A stretch of 64,000 nucleotides of DNA from an uncultured Sphingobacteriaceae bacterium. Its GTDB lineage: Bacteria > Bacteroidota > Bacteroidia > Sphingobacteriales > Sphingobacteriaceae. Positions 27,144 to 36,335 of this stretch are shown piece by piece. The translations under genes and the position numbers were made by a program. The notes beneath the pieces were generated by a model. The model ran no database searches, had not been told where the DNA came from, and saw only the letters and a program-made list of their open reading frames with translations. How positions within the stretch are numbered: the first letter of the stretch is position 1; every line of letters starts with the position of its first letter. Location of the stretch: contig CAMPKC010000003.1 in NCBI GenBank assembly GCA_946887045.1, positions 62,001 through 126,000 on the forward strand. Reading direction: 5' to 3'.

Positions 27144-30100
27144 ATGACATTTTCGTTATTAAAGAGTAACGGCAGATATTATTTGCAGTTAACTCTGTTA
27201 AGGAATTTAGTAAAAATTCTGAAATCCTCTGTATTACCCTTTCTGTTAGTGATCGGCTGTTCTAGCTTGTCAAACGCAGAGGGTAGTAAGGCAATTAATC
27301 ACTATTTCATTGAAGATATTACCATTAAAGGAGTTGTTAGAGACAAAGATGGCATCCTGCCCGGAGTATCTGTGGTTTTAAAAAATAACCCTAAAGTTGG
27401 CACCACAACCAATGATAAAGGTTTTTATACTATGAAGGCCCCGGCTAATGGTACTCTCATTTTTACCATGGTAGGCTACAAGCCAATGGAGGTTAGGATA
27501 GCAGGCGAGAGCACTATAAATGCGGTAATGGAACCCGTATCAAACCAGTTAAATGAAGTGGCAATTGTTGCTTTTGGTACCCAGAAAAAATCCAGTATGG
27601 TGAGCTCTATTGAAACTATCAACCCTAAAGAGTTAAAAGTAGCTTCTAGTAACCTTACAACTGCATTGGCTGGTAAATTGGCAGGTGTAATTGCTTACCA
27701 AAGAAGTGGCGAGCCCGGGCAAGACAATGCCTCTTTTTTCATCAGGGGAGTAACCACCTTCGGGTACAAAAAAGACCCCCTTATTTTAATTGATGGTATT
27801 GAAGTTACTTCGACCGACCTGGCCAGGATGCAGCCTGATGATATCAGCAGTTTTTCAATTATGAAAGATGCAACTGCAACTTCCCTCTACGGGGCGAGGG
27901 GAGCAAACGGTGTAATATTGATAACCACTAAAGCAGGGGTTGAGGGTCCGGCAAAAATATCTATCAGATATGAAAACTCAGTTTCTTCCAATATCAGGAA
28001 TATTGATTTTGTTGACCCGGTTCAGTATATGTTATTGGAAAACGAGTCGGTTTTAACTCGCAATCCCTTGGGATTGCTGCCTTATTCGCAGAATAAAATA
28101 GACCAGACGATTGCTGGCAGCAATTCAATGGTCTATCCAGCGGTTAACTGGATGGATATGTTAATAAGGGATTATACTACAAATCAGCGCTTTAATTTCA
28201 GTGCCAACGGTGGTGGTAAAATTGCAAGGTACTATATCGCCGGAACTATAAACGATGATAACGGGAATCTAAAAATAGACAAGCGGAATAATTTTAATAC
28301 GAATATCAACCTTAAGTCTTATCAGCTCAGGTCGAACGTTAATGTTAATTTATCGAATACCACAGAAGGCATTGTCAGATTGTCCGGTTCATTTGACGAT
28401 TACAATGGTCCGATCGATGGTGGAAAGGGAGTTTATAACAAGATTGTACGCTCAAATCCGGTATTATTTCCGGCTTTTTATCCGGCTTCAGCTATGCCAA
28501 ATGTTAACCATATTTTGTTTGGTAACTCAGGTTCGGGTAGTAACTTTTCTCCCAACTATACCAATCCATATGCCGATATGGTGAAGGGATATAAGGATTA
28601 TTCCCGCTCCACAATGAATGCGCAGTTCGAGCTTAAACAGAACTTTTCATTTATTACTCCGGGGCTTTCGGCACGCGGTATGTTCAACACCTCGCGCTAT
28701 GCTTATTTCGATGTTACCAGAAATTATAATCCTTTTTTTTATGCAGCAGCCGGAGCTAATAATCAGGCAGACAACTATGTTTTAAATTTACTAAATGAAG
28801 GGTCCGCAACAGAGTATTTAAATTTCAACGAAGGCTCAAAGGATATCACCACTACCACTTACATGGAGGCGGCTGTTAATTACAACAAAACCTTTGCTAA
28901 AAGACACGATGTTTCAGGTTTGTTAGTATACCAGAGGCGAGCACAGTTGCTTGCTAACCAGGGCACCCTCCAAAAGTCACTTCCTTACCGCAACCAGGGA
29001 GTCTCCGGTAGGTTTACTTATGGTTTTGATAACCGATACCTGGCTGAATTAAATTTCGGATACAACGGCTCTGAGCGCTTTTACAAATCCCAGCGATATG
29101 GCTTGTTCCCAGCTGCTGGCTTGGGCTGGTATGTTTCTAACGAAAAGTTCTGGGATGGCTTAAGGAACACAATCGGTAAATTAAAGTTGAAAGCTACCTA
29201 TGGGCTGGTTGGAAACGATGCCATTGGAAGTGCAGATGACCGCTTCTTTTACCTTTCGGAAGTGAACATGAACGACTGGAGCAAGGGATTCGCTTTTGGC
29301 GAGAATTTCAACTATGCGAAAAGCGGAATCACCGTTAACCGATACGATAACGTTAATATTACCTGGGAAAAAGCAAGGAAATTTAACACAGGGATAGAGC
29401 TTAACCTTTTTAACTCATTAGAGCTTCAGGTTGACTATTTTACCGAACACCGGAAAAACATCTTAATGGACAGGGCTGCCATTCCCACAACAATGGGCTT
29501 GTCTGCAAACGTTAGGGCCAATGTTGGAGAAGCCAAAGCACAGGGTATTGATATCTCATCAGATTACACTAAGAACTTTGCAAATTCTTCCTGGTTAAAA
29601 GTTCATGGCAATTTTACGTACGCACAAAGTGAATTTCTAAAATATGAAGAGCCCGAATATAATGAGAAATATAAGCTGCACCCAGGAAACTCCCTGAATC
29701 AGGTTTATGGATTGATTGCTGAAAGGCTTTTCGTTGATGATGAAGAAGTAGCCAATTCTCCCAAACAAAATTTCGGAGAATATAGAGGTGGAGATATTAA
29801 ATACAGGGACGTAAACGGAGATGGCCAGATAACAAACCTGGATCAGGTACCGTTAGGGCTTCCTACCGTTCCTGAAATTATCTATGGATTTGGTTTTTCT
29901 TATGGAATCAAGAACTTTGATATTTCAGCTTTTTGCCAGGGTTCTGCCCGTTCTTCCTTTTGGATAAATGCCACTTCAACGGCCCCCTTTGTTAACAGTA
30001 CCGCAATGCTGCAAGCCTATGCCGACAACTACTGGTCTGAAGAAAACCGTAATCTTTATGCTTTATGGCCCAGGTTAAGCAACACCATTAATACCAACAA

Positions 30101-30347
30101 TACCCAAAGCAATTCCTGGTTTATGCGCAACGGAGCGTTCCTAAGGCTTAAAACTGTTGAGCTGGGCTATTCGCTGCCTAAAAAGCTTGTTAGCAGATGG
30201 CATGGAAATAATGCAAGGCTGTATGTGAGCGGAATTAATCTGGCTACACTAAGCGGATTTAAACTTTGGGACATAGAAATGGGTGGCGATGGTCTTGGGT
30301 ATCCTGTTCAAAGGGTTTTTAACATGGGAGTACAGATTGGCTTCTAA
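27144..30347 (+). CDS. SusC-like TonB-dependent outer-membrane transporter (1)
   Basis: A 1067-aa glycan importer of the outer membrane. After a signal sequence it has the CarboxypepD_reg-like domain (ITIKGVVRDKDGILPGVSVVLKN), the TonB-box/SusC signature (FGTQKKSSMVSSIETI), the plug domain (ALAGKLAGVIAYQRSGEPGQD, IRGVTTFG, DPLILIDGIE, YGARGANGVILITTKAG) and the beta-barrel ending in Phe. It has no STN domain, so it is not expected to signal through FecR. The SusD-like gene follows. Confidence 0.94.
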   Translation: MTFSLLKSNGRYYLQLTLLRNLVKILKSSVLPFLLVIGCSSLSNAEGSKAINHYFIEDITIKGVVRDKDGILPGVSVVLKNNPKVGTTTNDKGFYTMKAPANGTLIFTMVGYKPMEVRIAGESTINAVMEPVSNQLNEVAIVAFGTQKKSSMVSSIETINPKELKVASSNLTTALAGKLAGVIAYQRSGEPGQDNASFFIRGVTTFGYKKDPLILIDGIEVTSTDLARMQPDDISSFSIMKDATATSLYGARGANGVILITTKAGVEGPAKISIRYENSVSSNIRNIDFVDPVQYMLLENESVLTRNPLGLLPYSQNKIDQTIAGSNSMVYPAVNWMDMLIRDYTTNQRFNFSANGGGKIARYYIAGTINDDNGNLKIDKRNNFNTNINLKSYQLRSNVNVNLSNTTEGIVRLSGSFDDYNGPIDGGKGVYNKIVRSNPVLFPAFYPASAMPNVNHILFGNSGSGSNFSPNYTNPYADMVKGYKDYSRSTMNAQFELKQNFSFITPGLSARGMFNTSRYAYFDVTRNYNPFFYAAAGANNQADNYVLNLLNEGSATEYLNFNEGSKDITTTTYMEAAVNYNKTFAKRHDVSGLLVYQRRAQLLANQGTLQKSLPYRNQGVSGRFTYGFDNRYLAELNFGYNGSERFYKSQRYGLFPAAGLGWYVSNEKFWDGLRNTIGKLKLKATYGLVGNDAIGSADDRFFYLSEVNMNDWSKGFAFGENFNYAKSGITVNRYDNVNITWEKARKFNTGIELNLFNSLELQVDYFTEHRKNILMDRAAIPTTMGLSANVRANVGEAKAQGIDISSDYTKNFANSSWLKVHGNFTYAQSEFLKYEEPEYNEKYKLHPGNSLNQVYGLIAERLFVDDEEVANSPKQNFGEYRGGDIKYRDVNGDGQITNLDQVPLGLPTVPEIIYGFGFSYGIKNFDISAFCQGSARSSFWINATSTAPFVNSTAMLQAYADNYWSEENRNLYALWPRLSNTINTNNTQSNSWFMRNGAFLRLKTVELGYSLPKKLVSRWHGNNARLYVSGINLATLSGFKLWDIEMGGDGLGYPVQRVFNMGVQIGF

Positions 30348-30408
30348 AATCAGAGAAATTAACCCTGTAAAGGAATGTTTTACAGAATCCAAATCAAAAA
30401 ATAATTAC

Positions 30409-32310
30409 ATGGCAATTCGAAATATCAAAATACAAATTCTGGTTCTGTGCATGGCTATCATGTCATCTTGTAAGAACGATTTTTTAGATGTGGTGCCTGA
30501 TAATGTGGCAACAATCGACAATGCTTTCACGAACCGTATAGAGGCAGAAAAATTTCTGTTCACCTGTTACTCATATCTTCCAAATGAGAGTGACATCTAT
30601 GTTAATCCGGCTATTTTGGCTGGAGACGAATTTTGGACATACTGGCCTATTACTTCGCTAAGCCGTCTTCCGGTAGATCCGCAACAAATTGCACGAGGAA
30701 ACCAGAACATCGTTGATCCTTTCTTAAATTATTGGGATGGAAACCGCGGAGGTCAGCCGTTGTTCAGGGCACTGCGTGACTGTAATATTTTTCTCGACAA
30801 TGTCGATAAAGTGGTTGACCTCGATCCGGTAATGAAAACGAGATGGATTGGAGAAGTACAGTTTTTAAAGGCGTACTACCATTTTTATCTTCTAAGGATG
30901 TATGGACCGATACATGTTATTGATAAAAATATTCCCATTTCGGCTTCAACCGAAGAAGTACGGGTTAGACGGGACCCTGTTGACAAGGTGGTTAATTATA
31001 TAGTTGCATTATTAGATTCTGCAGCTACTAATCTTCCATCAAAAATAGCCAACCGTTCTTCAGAGCTTGGGCATGCAACTAAGCCCGCCGCGCTGTCTCT
31101 CAAAGCTAAGACTCTGGTTATGGCTGCCAGCCCTTTATTTAATGGCAATTCAGATTATGGACAGTTGAAGAATGCAGACGGCTCGCAGCTTTTCAACACA
31201 CAGTACGATGCTGAAAAATGGGTACAGGCCGCAAAGGCCTGCAAGGAAGCGATTACAGAATGCGAAACGGCCGGATTAAAGCTTTATGAATTCAACAGCA
31301 GCCTGGTAAACATTCCGGATACACTCAAAAGACAAATGACTATCCGCAATAGCGTGACCGAGCCATGGAACGCTGAACTGATTTGGGGATATAGCAACTC
31401 GCAGCTGGGTAGAATTCAGACACAGGCAATGCCAAGGCTTGATCCAGGCAGAACCACCAACGAATCTGCGCTGGGACAACTGGCCCCCACCTTGAAAATG
31501 GCTGAACTGTTTTATACCGAAAACGGAGTGCCCATCACAGAGGATAAAGAATGGGATTATGCAGAAAGGTACAGTCTTAAAAAAGCTGAAGGGAATGATA
31601 AAAACTATATTCTAAACGGCTATACTACCGCATACCTGCATTTTAACAGGGAAGCACGGTTTTATGCAGACATGGCATTTGATGGCTCTATATGGTATAT
31701 GCAGAACCGGACCTGGGATGTAAAAGCAAAACTAGGACAGGCGCAATCCAGAAAGTCAGCTTTTGGATACTCAATTACAGGCTACTTTACAAAAAAACTT
31801 GTTAACTGGAAGTTTGTGATTCAGGATGGACAGGCATACACTACAGAACTCTATCCCTGGCCTATGATTCGCCTCGCTGATTTATACCTGTTATATGCGG
31901 AGGCATTGAATGAATCAGGCAAGCCTTACGCTGAGGCGTTGGAATATCTAAATAAAGTTAGAAGCAGATCCGGTCTTCCAACAGTGGAAAATTCATGGAC
32001 AAACTTCTCTACAAATCCTACAAAATTCACTACCAAAGAGGGCCTGAGAGAAATTATTCATCGGGAGAGAGCGATCGAACTGGCATTTGAAGGTCAACGT
32101 TTTTGGGATTTGCGCAGATGGAAAGAAGCTTCGGCTGCCTTGAACGCCTCGGTAGCAGGCTGGGATATCGAGCAGGCTGAGGAAGCTGCCTATTACAGAC
32201 CGAAATTGCTTTATAGTCAGAAGTTCATCGCCCCCAGAGATTATTTCTGGCCAATAAGGGAGCACGATATTATCGTTAACCCGAACATACTTCAAAACCA
32301 AGGATGGTAA
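30409..32310 (+). CDS. SusD-like glycan-binding lipoprotein (1)
   Basis: Surface lid protein partner of the SusC upstream, 633 aa from ATG 30409. The lipoprotein signal is QILVLCMAIMSSC. A longer start at 30283 inside susC would bury the signal, so it is rejected. SusD/RagB features are DFLDVVPDN near the start, FLKAYYHFYLLRMYGPI, ADLYLLYAEALNESG, YLNKVRSRSGLP and EIIHRERAIELAFEGQRFWDLRRW. The gap after susC is 61 bases. Confidence 0.93.
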   Translation: MAIRNIKIQILVLCMAIMSSCKNDFLDVVPDNVATIDNAFTNRIEAEKFLFTCYSYLPNESDIYVNPAILAGDEFWTYWPITSLSRLPVDPQQIARGNQNIVDPFLNYWDGNRGGQPLFRALRDCNIFLDNVDKVVDLDPVMKTRWIGEVQFLKAYYHFYLLRMYGPIHVIDKNIPISASTEEVRVRRDPVDKVVNYIVALLDSAATNLPSKIANRSSELGHATKPAALSLKAKTLVMAASPLFNGNSDYGQLKNADGSQLFNTQYDAEKWVQAAKACKEAITECETAGLKLYEFNSSLVNIPDTLKRQMTIRNSVTEPWNAELIWGYSNSQLGRIQTQAMPRLDPGRTTNESALGQLAPTLKMAELFYTENGVPITEDKEWDYAERYSLKKAEGNDKNYILNGYTTAYLHFNREARFYADMAFDGSIWYMQNRTWDVKAKLGQAQSRKSAFGYSITGYFTKKLVNWKFVIQDGQAYTTELYPWPMIRLADLYLLYAEALNESGKPYAEALEYLNKVRSRSGLPTVENSWTNFSTNPTKFTTKEGLREIIHRERAIELAFEGQRFWDLRRWKEASAALNASVAGWDIEQAEEAAYYRPKLLYSQKFIAPRDYFWPIREHDIIVNPNILQNQGW

Positions 32311-32326
32311 TTTAAAACTTAAAGAA

Positions 32327-33505
32327 ATGAAAAGAAATGTATTTTTTGTTTTATTCATACTTATTGCCATTGCATTCAGCAATTGCAAAGAAGATGAACT
32401 GAAGGCTATTGAAAGCGACAAGTCTGCTCCCGGTACTATTGCAAACCCGGTAGTTGAAAGCCAGGCCGGGGCGGTTAAAATAGCTTATTCCTTACCAACG
32501 GATAAGGACCTTTTATACGTCGTTGCCGAGTATACAAACAAGTATGGGAAGTTAATCCAGAGCAAAGCTTCATCTTATACGAGTACGTTAATTGTTAATG
32601 GTTTTGCTGATACTTCCGTGTATAATGTCAACCTGTATGCTGTAGATCGTAGTGAAAACAGATCGGCGCCTGTAGTTGTCCAGGTGAAGCCTCTGGAACC
32701 CCCAATTCTGGGAATTTACAAAAACATGCGTCTTGCAGAAGATTTTGGCGGCATTAATATACAGTTTGATAATCCAACGGAGGCTGAAGTCGCTGTCGTT
32801 ATTTGCTTCAAGGATTCAACCGGTAATATGAACCTTAAAGAGACATATTACACCAAACAAAAGAATGTCAACTTTGCATCACGTGGATTTGAATCGAAAG
32901 AAACGGTTTTTGGGGTATATATCAGGGACCGGTGGAGTAACCGGACTGACACCCTGAAGAAAGCATTAACCCCTATCTATGAAAAATTATTGGACAGAAC
33001 CAAATTCAGAACCGTGTCATTGCCCACTGATGCGCCAACCGGATGGGGACTGTCCATGCCGGGAATGTGGGATGGCAAGATTACCGCCGAAGGTAACATG
33101 TGGCATTCGGCGGATGTAGGAATGCCAATGCATATCACCTTTGATTTAGGTGTTACCGCAAAATTAAGCCGTTTTACACTTTGGCAAAGGCAAGGGGTTT
33201 GGATCTACAATCATGGCAATCCGAAGAGATACGAAATTTGGGGTTCAACTAATCCTCCTTCAAATGGAAGTTGGGATAATTGGGTAATGCTTAAATCCTG
33301 CATCTCTGTTAAGCCTTCAGGGTCGCCTTCAGGGTCTAATATGAATGAAGATGTACAGGCAGCTGCTAGAGGAGAAGAATTTACGGTTCCGCTGGATGCA
33401 CCAAAAGTGCGGTATATACGAGTGAGAATTTTGGAAGCCTGGGTTGGAGCCGGAGGATTGGCCGCTCATATTTCGGAGATGAATTTTCATGGCAACGATC
33501 AGTAG
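32327..33505 (+). CDS. Surface lipoprotein with DUF4959/DUF5126/DUF5000-type domains
   Basis: A 392-aa lipoprotein (FILIAIAFSNC) in the SusE position behind SusD. The N-terminal part is two Ig-like domains (VKIAYSLPTDKDLLYVVAEY; GGINIQFDNPTEAEVAV). The C-terminal part is discoidin-like (LGVTAKLSRFTLWQR, KRYEIWGSTNPP, VRYIRVRILEAW). This architecture is common next to SusCD pairs and is thought to bind the target glycan at the cell surface. Confidence 0.8.
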   Translation: MKRNVFFVLFILIAIAFSNCKEDELKAIESDKSAPGTIANPVVESQAGAVKIAYSLPTDKDLLYVVAEYTNKYGKLIQSKASSYTSTLIVNGFADTSVYNVNLYAVDRSENRSAPVVVQVKPLEPPILGIYKNMRLAEDFGGINIQFDNPTEAEVAVVICFKDSTGNMNLKETYYTKQKNVNFASRGFESKETVFGVYIRDRWSNRTDTLKKALTPIYEKLLDRTKFRTVSLPTDAPTGWGLSMPGMWDGKITAEGNMWHSADVGMPMHITFDLGVTAKLSRFTLWQRQGVWIYNHGNPKRYEIWGSTNPPSNGSWDNWVMLKSCISVKPSGSPSGSNMNEDVQAAARGEEFTVPLDAPKVRYIRVRILEAWVGAGGLAAHISEMNFHGNDQ

Positions 33506-33607
33506 TTGTAAAATGAAATTCAATCCTTTCTTTCTATTTAAACAAATAACTCAATGGAAAACTATCAAGTATGTACTTGATTGCCACTTAAAGACAAATT
33601 AATTCGG

Positions 33608-34795
33608 ATGAAAACTTTGAAATATGTATATATAGTCATCTTACTGGCAGCTTTTTTTTCAAGCTGTTCTAAGATGGACGAATACAAGAAATTTACTAAT
33701 GGTAAAGAAATCCTTTATATGCCAAAAGCAGATTCTGTCAAGCTTTACCCTGGCAGGAATAGGGTGAAGTTAAGCTGGAGATTAATTGCAGACCCTAAAA
33801 TCGTTAAAACAAAGATATATTGGAATAACCGGACTAAATATTTAGATGTTCCTGTAAATACTAACGTTTCTGGCGCAAGGGTGTTTTCGGTAATAGTTCC
33901 TAACCTGGAAGAAGGCAACTATAATTTTGAGTTGTTTAATTTTGATATGGATGGCAATTCTTCAATTGCATCTCTGGTGTCAGGCTCCGTTTATGGCAAT
34001 GTTTATGAAAATGCATTGCTTAGCCGCGTGTTAAAAATGTTACGTCTGGAACAAGATGGTTCAAGTTCAATAGGTTGGCTTAGTTCGGAAAGTAGCTCTG
34101 TCGGAGTAGAGTTAAGCTATTTGAATAAATCGGGACTTGCCAGGAAATTTACGATACCTGCAGAGGGTAATACTACCCTGTTGCCCGATTATGACTACAG
34201 TCAACCTTTGAGCTATCGAACTATTTTTTTACCTGATAGCAATGCTATAGATACATTCTATTCTGCCATCAAATTGCAAGCTATTAATGAGATAGCTTTG
34301 AAGAATGCTGGTTCACCCTTTAAGAGCGTAAATGTTCCGGTAAGATGGGGGATTTTACAAGATTGGATAACTACAGATCCTGTAAAAAACCAGTCTGGGC
34401 TGGGTGGCTTCGACAATAACAATACAGCCGGCGCTGGCTTCCTTTCTTTTGAATATTGGGGAAGTAATGCTGCAATAAACAACGGTAAGATTTTTCAGAC
34501 TTTAATTTTAGATCCGGGTTCTTACCGTTTTGTAAGTTCCGTTTCGAATCTACATGGAACATGCGAGGCCACATATGCAAGCGTGGCTTTGGGAAACTCG
34601 CTTCCCGATGTTAATGCTATTTCCGGCTCTTTAGGCTCTTATAGGCTGACAAATAATTCTCTCAACGGCAAAGATATAACTGTCTCTTTTGTGTTAACAG
34701 AAAGAAAAGAGGTCGCGCTGGGATTTGTTGCTACAATGTCCACGAATAGAAATACCAGTCTTAGGATAAGTAAGGTAAGGCTTTTTAAGGATTAG
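33608..34795 (+). CDS. Surface lipoprotein of DUF4998/DUF5013 type
   Basis: A 395-aa lipoprotein starting at ATG 33608 (VILLAAFFSSC). It has fibronectin-like beta domains (VKLYPGRNRVKLSWRLIADPKI) and a C-terminal DUF5013-like carbohydrate-binding region (FLSFEYWGSNAAINNGKIFQ, LDPGSYRFVSSVSNLHG). It is the last gene of the SusCD operon and is followed by a terminator. It is probably a second surface glycan-binding protein. The start at 33581 is less likely, because it would put a polar stretch before the signal. Confidence 0.8.
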   Translation: MKTLKYVYIVILLAAFFSSCSKMDEYKKFTNGKEILYMPKADSVKLYPGRNRVKLSWRLIADPKIVKTKIYWNNRTKYLDVPVNTNVSGARVFSVIVPNLEEGNYNFELFNFDMDGNSSIASLVSGSVYGNVYENALLSRVLKMLRLEQDGSSSIGWLSSESSSVGVELSYLNKSGLARKFTIPAEGNTTLLPDYDYSQPLSYRTIFLPDSNAIDTFYSAIKLQAINEIALKNAGSPFKSVNVPVRWGILQDWITTDPVKNQSGLGGFDNNNTAGAGFLSFEYWGSNAAINNGKIFQTLILDPGSYRFVSSVSNLHGTCEATYASVALGNSLPDVNAISGSLGSYRLTNNSLNGKDITVSFVLTERKEVALGFVATMSTNRNTSLRISKVRLFKD

Positions 34796-34838
34796 CACCC
34801 GTAAGCACTACACATTCATGAAAATGAGAATACTTTGT

Positions 34839-34871
34839 AAGGAGGCTACTTTAAAGAGGTAGTCTCCTTTT
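34839..34871 (+). terminator. Terminator of the SusCD operon
   Basis: AAGGAGGCTACT pairs with AGGTAGTCTCCTT (one G-T wobble), followed by TTTT. It lies 43 bases after the last lipoprotein stop. Nothing else was seen in the 297 bases before the AraC gene. Confidence 0.8.
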
Positions 34872-35092
34872 CAATTAAAGCAGAAGATTTTTGACGACAA
34901 TTCGTATACATTTCAGCAGTAACAGGAATGATGCCCAATAATAAAGGATTATTCAGAGAGAAGAAGGATTGAGTCTTTTTTAAGATAGTAGGACAGCTAA
35001 AATAAACCTGACATGTTTCCTTTCAGGTATGCTCCTTCTATGAACTTATATCAATTTGCAAACGGTCTTAGCGAGTTTTAAGGGCAAATCCT

Positions 35093-35977
35093 TTAAACGG
35101 TATTAATATTCTGGTTTTTCCTTTTATACTCACTTGGTGTCATACCTATAAGCTTTTTAAAAATCTTCGAAAAATAAGGCAGGTGCTCAAAGCCTATTTC
35201 TTTTGCGATATCACTGTAAGGCATGTTGGTTGTTGTGATTAGGTACTGTGCCCTTTCAATACGCTTGTCATTGATATAAGATAAAGGCCGATCGCCTGTG
35301 TATTGACAAAATAATCTCGAGAAATAGTCAGGATGGTGGTTCGCCCTTTCTGCTAAGAAAGCAACAGTAAGATTCTGTTGAAGGTTAAGCTGAATGTAAC
35401 TAATTGCATCTAAAATTTTTGAAGAAATTGAGCAGAGTTTATTTTGCTTAAAAGTTTCTGAGGTGAGGAATCTTGATGTTAATTGCAAAATAATACCCTG
35501 GCTTTCCATAAAAGAAGACATGCTTTGCATGTTATTTAACTCTTGGTATTCTTTATAATATGCGTTTTTCTCATAAACTCTTGGATTGTAAGACCGGTTA
35601 ATACCTCTGCCTGGATTGATAGTAAGTAATCTCTTGAAGTTTTCAACATCCAGTGAACTTGCCTTTAATTTCATCAGTGTTCGGTTATTATAGAATAAGG
35701 AGATACCGTCTGACGAGTCTTCAAAAAACTGTACAAAGTATTGGCTTAAAAAACTAGAACAGTGTAAATTACATAAAGTAAAGCTGGGGATAAGATATAT
35801 ATAACCCGCTTCGAGCTTTACCGTGTTTTCCAGGTGTGATATAAATCCTTCGCCTTCATCTATCAGGTATAAGCGATAATAAGGACTAATTACGTTGGTA
35901 TAGTTCCATTTGTTGTCTAGTTTAACACGGTCAACGTGTAATAATGAAAAAGAGTGTTTTAAAATTCTTCGGCTCAT
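35093..35977 (-). CDS. AraC-family transcriptional regulator
   Basis: An AraC regulator of about 294 aa with an N-terminal cupin-like sensor (YYRLYLIDEGEGFISHLENTVKLEAGYIYLIP) and a C-terminal double helix-turn-helix (LTVAFLAERANHHPDYFSRLFCQYTG, IAKEIGFEHLPYFSKIFKKLIGMTPSEYKRK). I start it at the ATG MSRRILKHS (35977). The frame stays open to 36034, but those extra codons (MKRMQGIL) derive from a decayed fucosidase gene. It probably controls one of the flanking glycan loci. Confidence 0.88.
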   Translation of the reverse strand: MSRRILKHSFSLLHVDRVKLDNKWNYTNVISPYYRLYLIDEGEGFISHLENTVKLEAGYIYLIPSFTLCNLHCSSFLSQYFVQFFEDSSDGISLFYNNRTLMKLKASSLDVENFKRLLTINPGRGINRSYNPRVYEKNAYYKEYQELNNMQSMSSFMESQGIILQLTSRFLTSETFKQNKLCSISSKILDAISYIQLNLQQNLTVAFLAERANHHPDYFSRLFCQYTGDRPLSYINDKRIERAQYLITTTNMPYSDIAKEIGFEHLPYFSKIFKKLIGMTPSEYKRKNQNINTV

Positions 35978-36003
35978 GAACTGGTTCTTGACAAAGATTG
36001 AGG

Positions 36004-36275
36004 AGTTCTGTAAGATACCCTGCATTCGTTTCACAAAAACCTCATTCGCTTTTGTAAGGAATCTGGGTTAAGCCAGTCTCTGAATGGGGAAATAAATTCA
36101 AAAGGGCAATTGGCTTCTTTGCAGCATCAGATAATTCACGAAGAGTCTCGCCACCATTCAAGCGTTGGTTCCTAAAAAACTTTCTTGTAGTATTAATTGT
36201 GTAATTGTAATAAGTAAATAAAGAAATTAACGGCGCTTGTTCTTATATAAGAAATAATGGGAGACCGCATATCTC
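36004..36275 (-). pseudogene. Decayed GH29 fucosidase 5' fragment
   Basis: This stretch aligns base by base with 22583-22730 of the intact fucosidase gene (shared runs such as CATTCGTTTCACAAAAAC and CATCAGATAATTC). It then jumps to the region near 23018-23060 (TCTCGCCACCATTC) and continues into the upstream region (GGGAGACCGCATAT in both). About 290 bases of the gene are missing at the join, and frames are broken. It is a relic of a second fucosidase copy with the same orientation and flank. Confidence 0.82.
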
Positions 36276-36335
36276 TACACCAGTCATCCCATTATCTTTT
36301 TGATATGCTTATGTATAAGCTAGCTTATTATAAGG

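Noticed and set aside
30283..30408. Longer SusD start inside the susC gene
   Set aside because: The lipoprotein signal begins at ATG 30409; the extension would place 42 non-signal residues before it.
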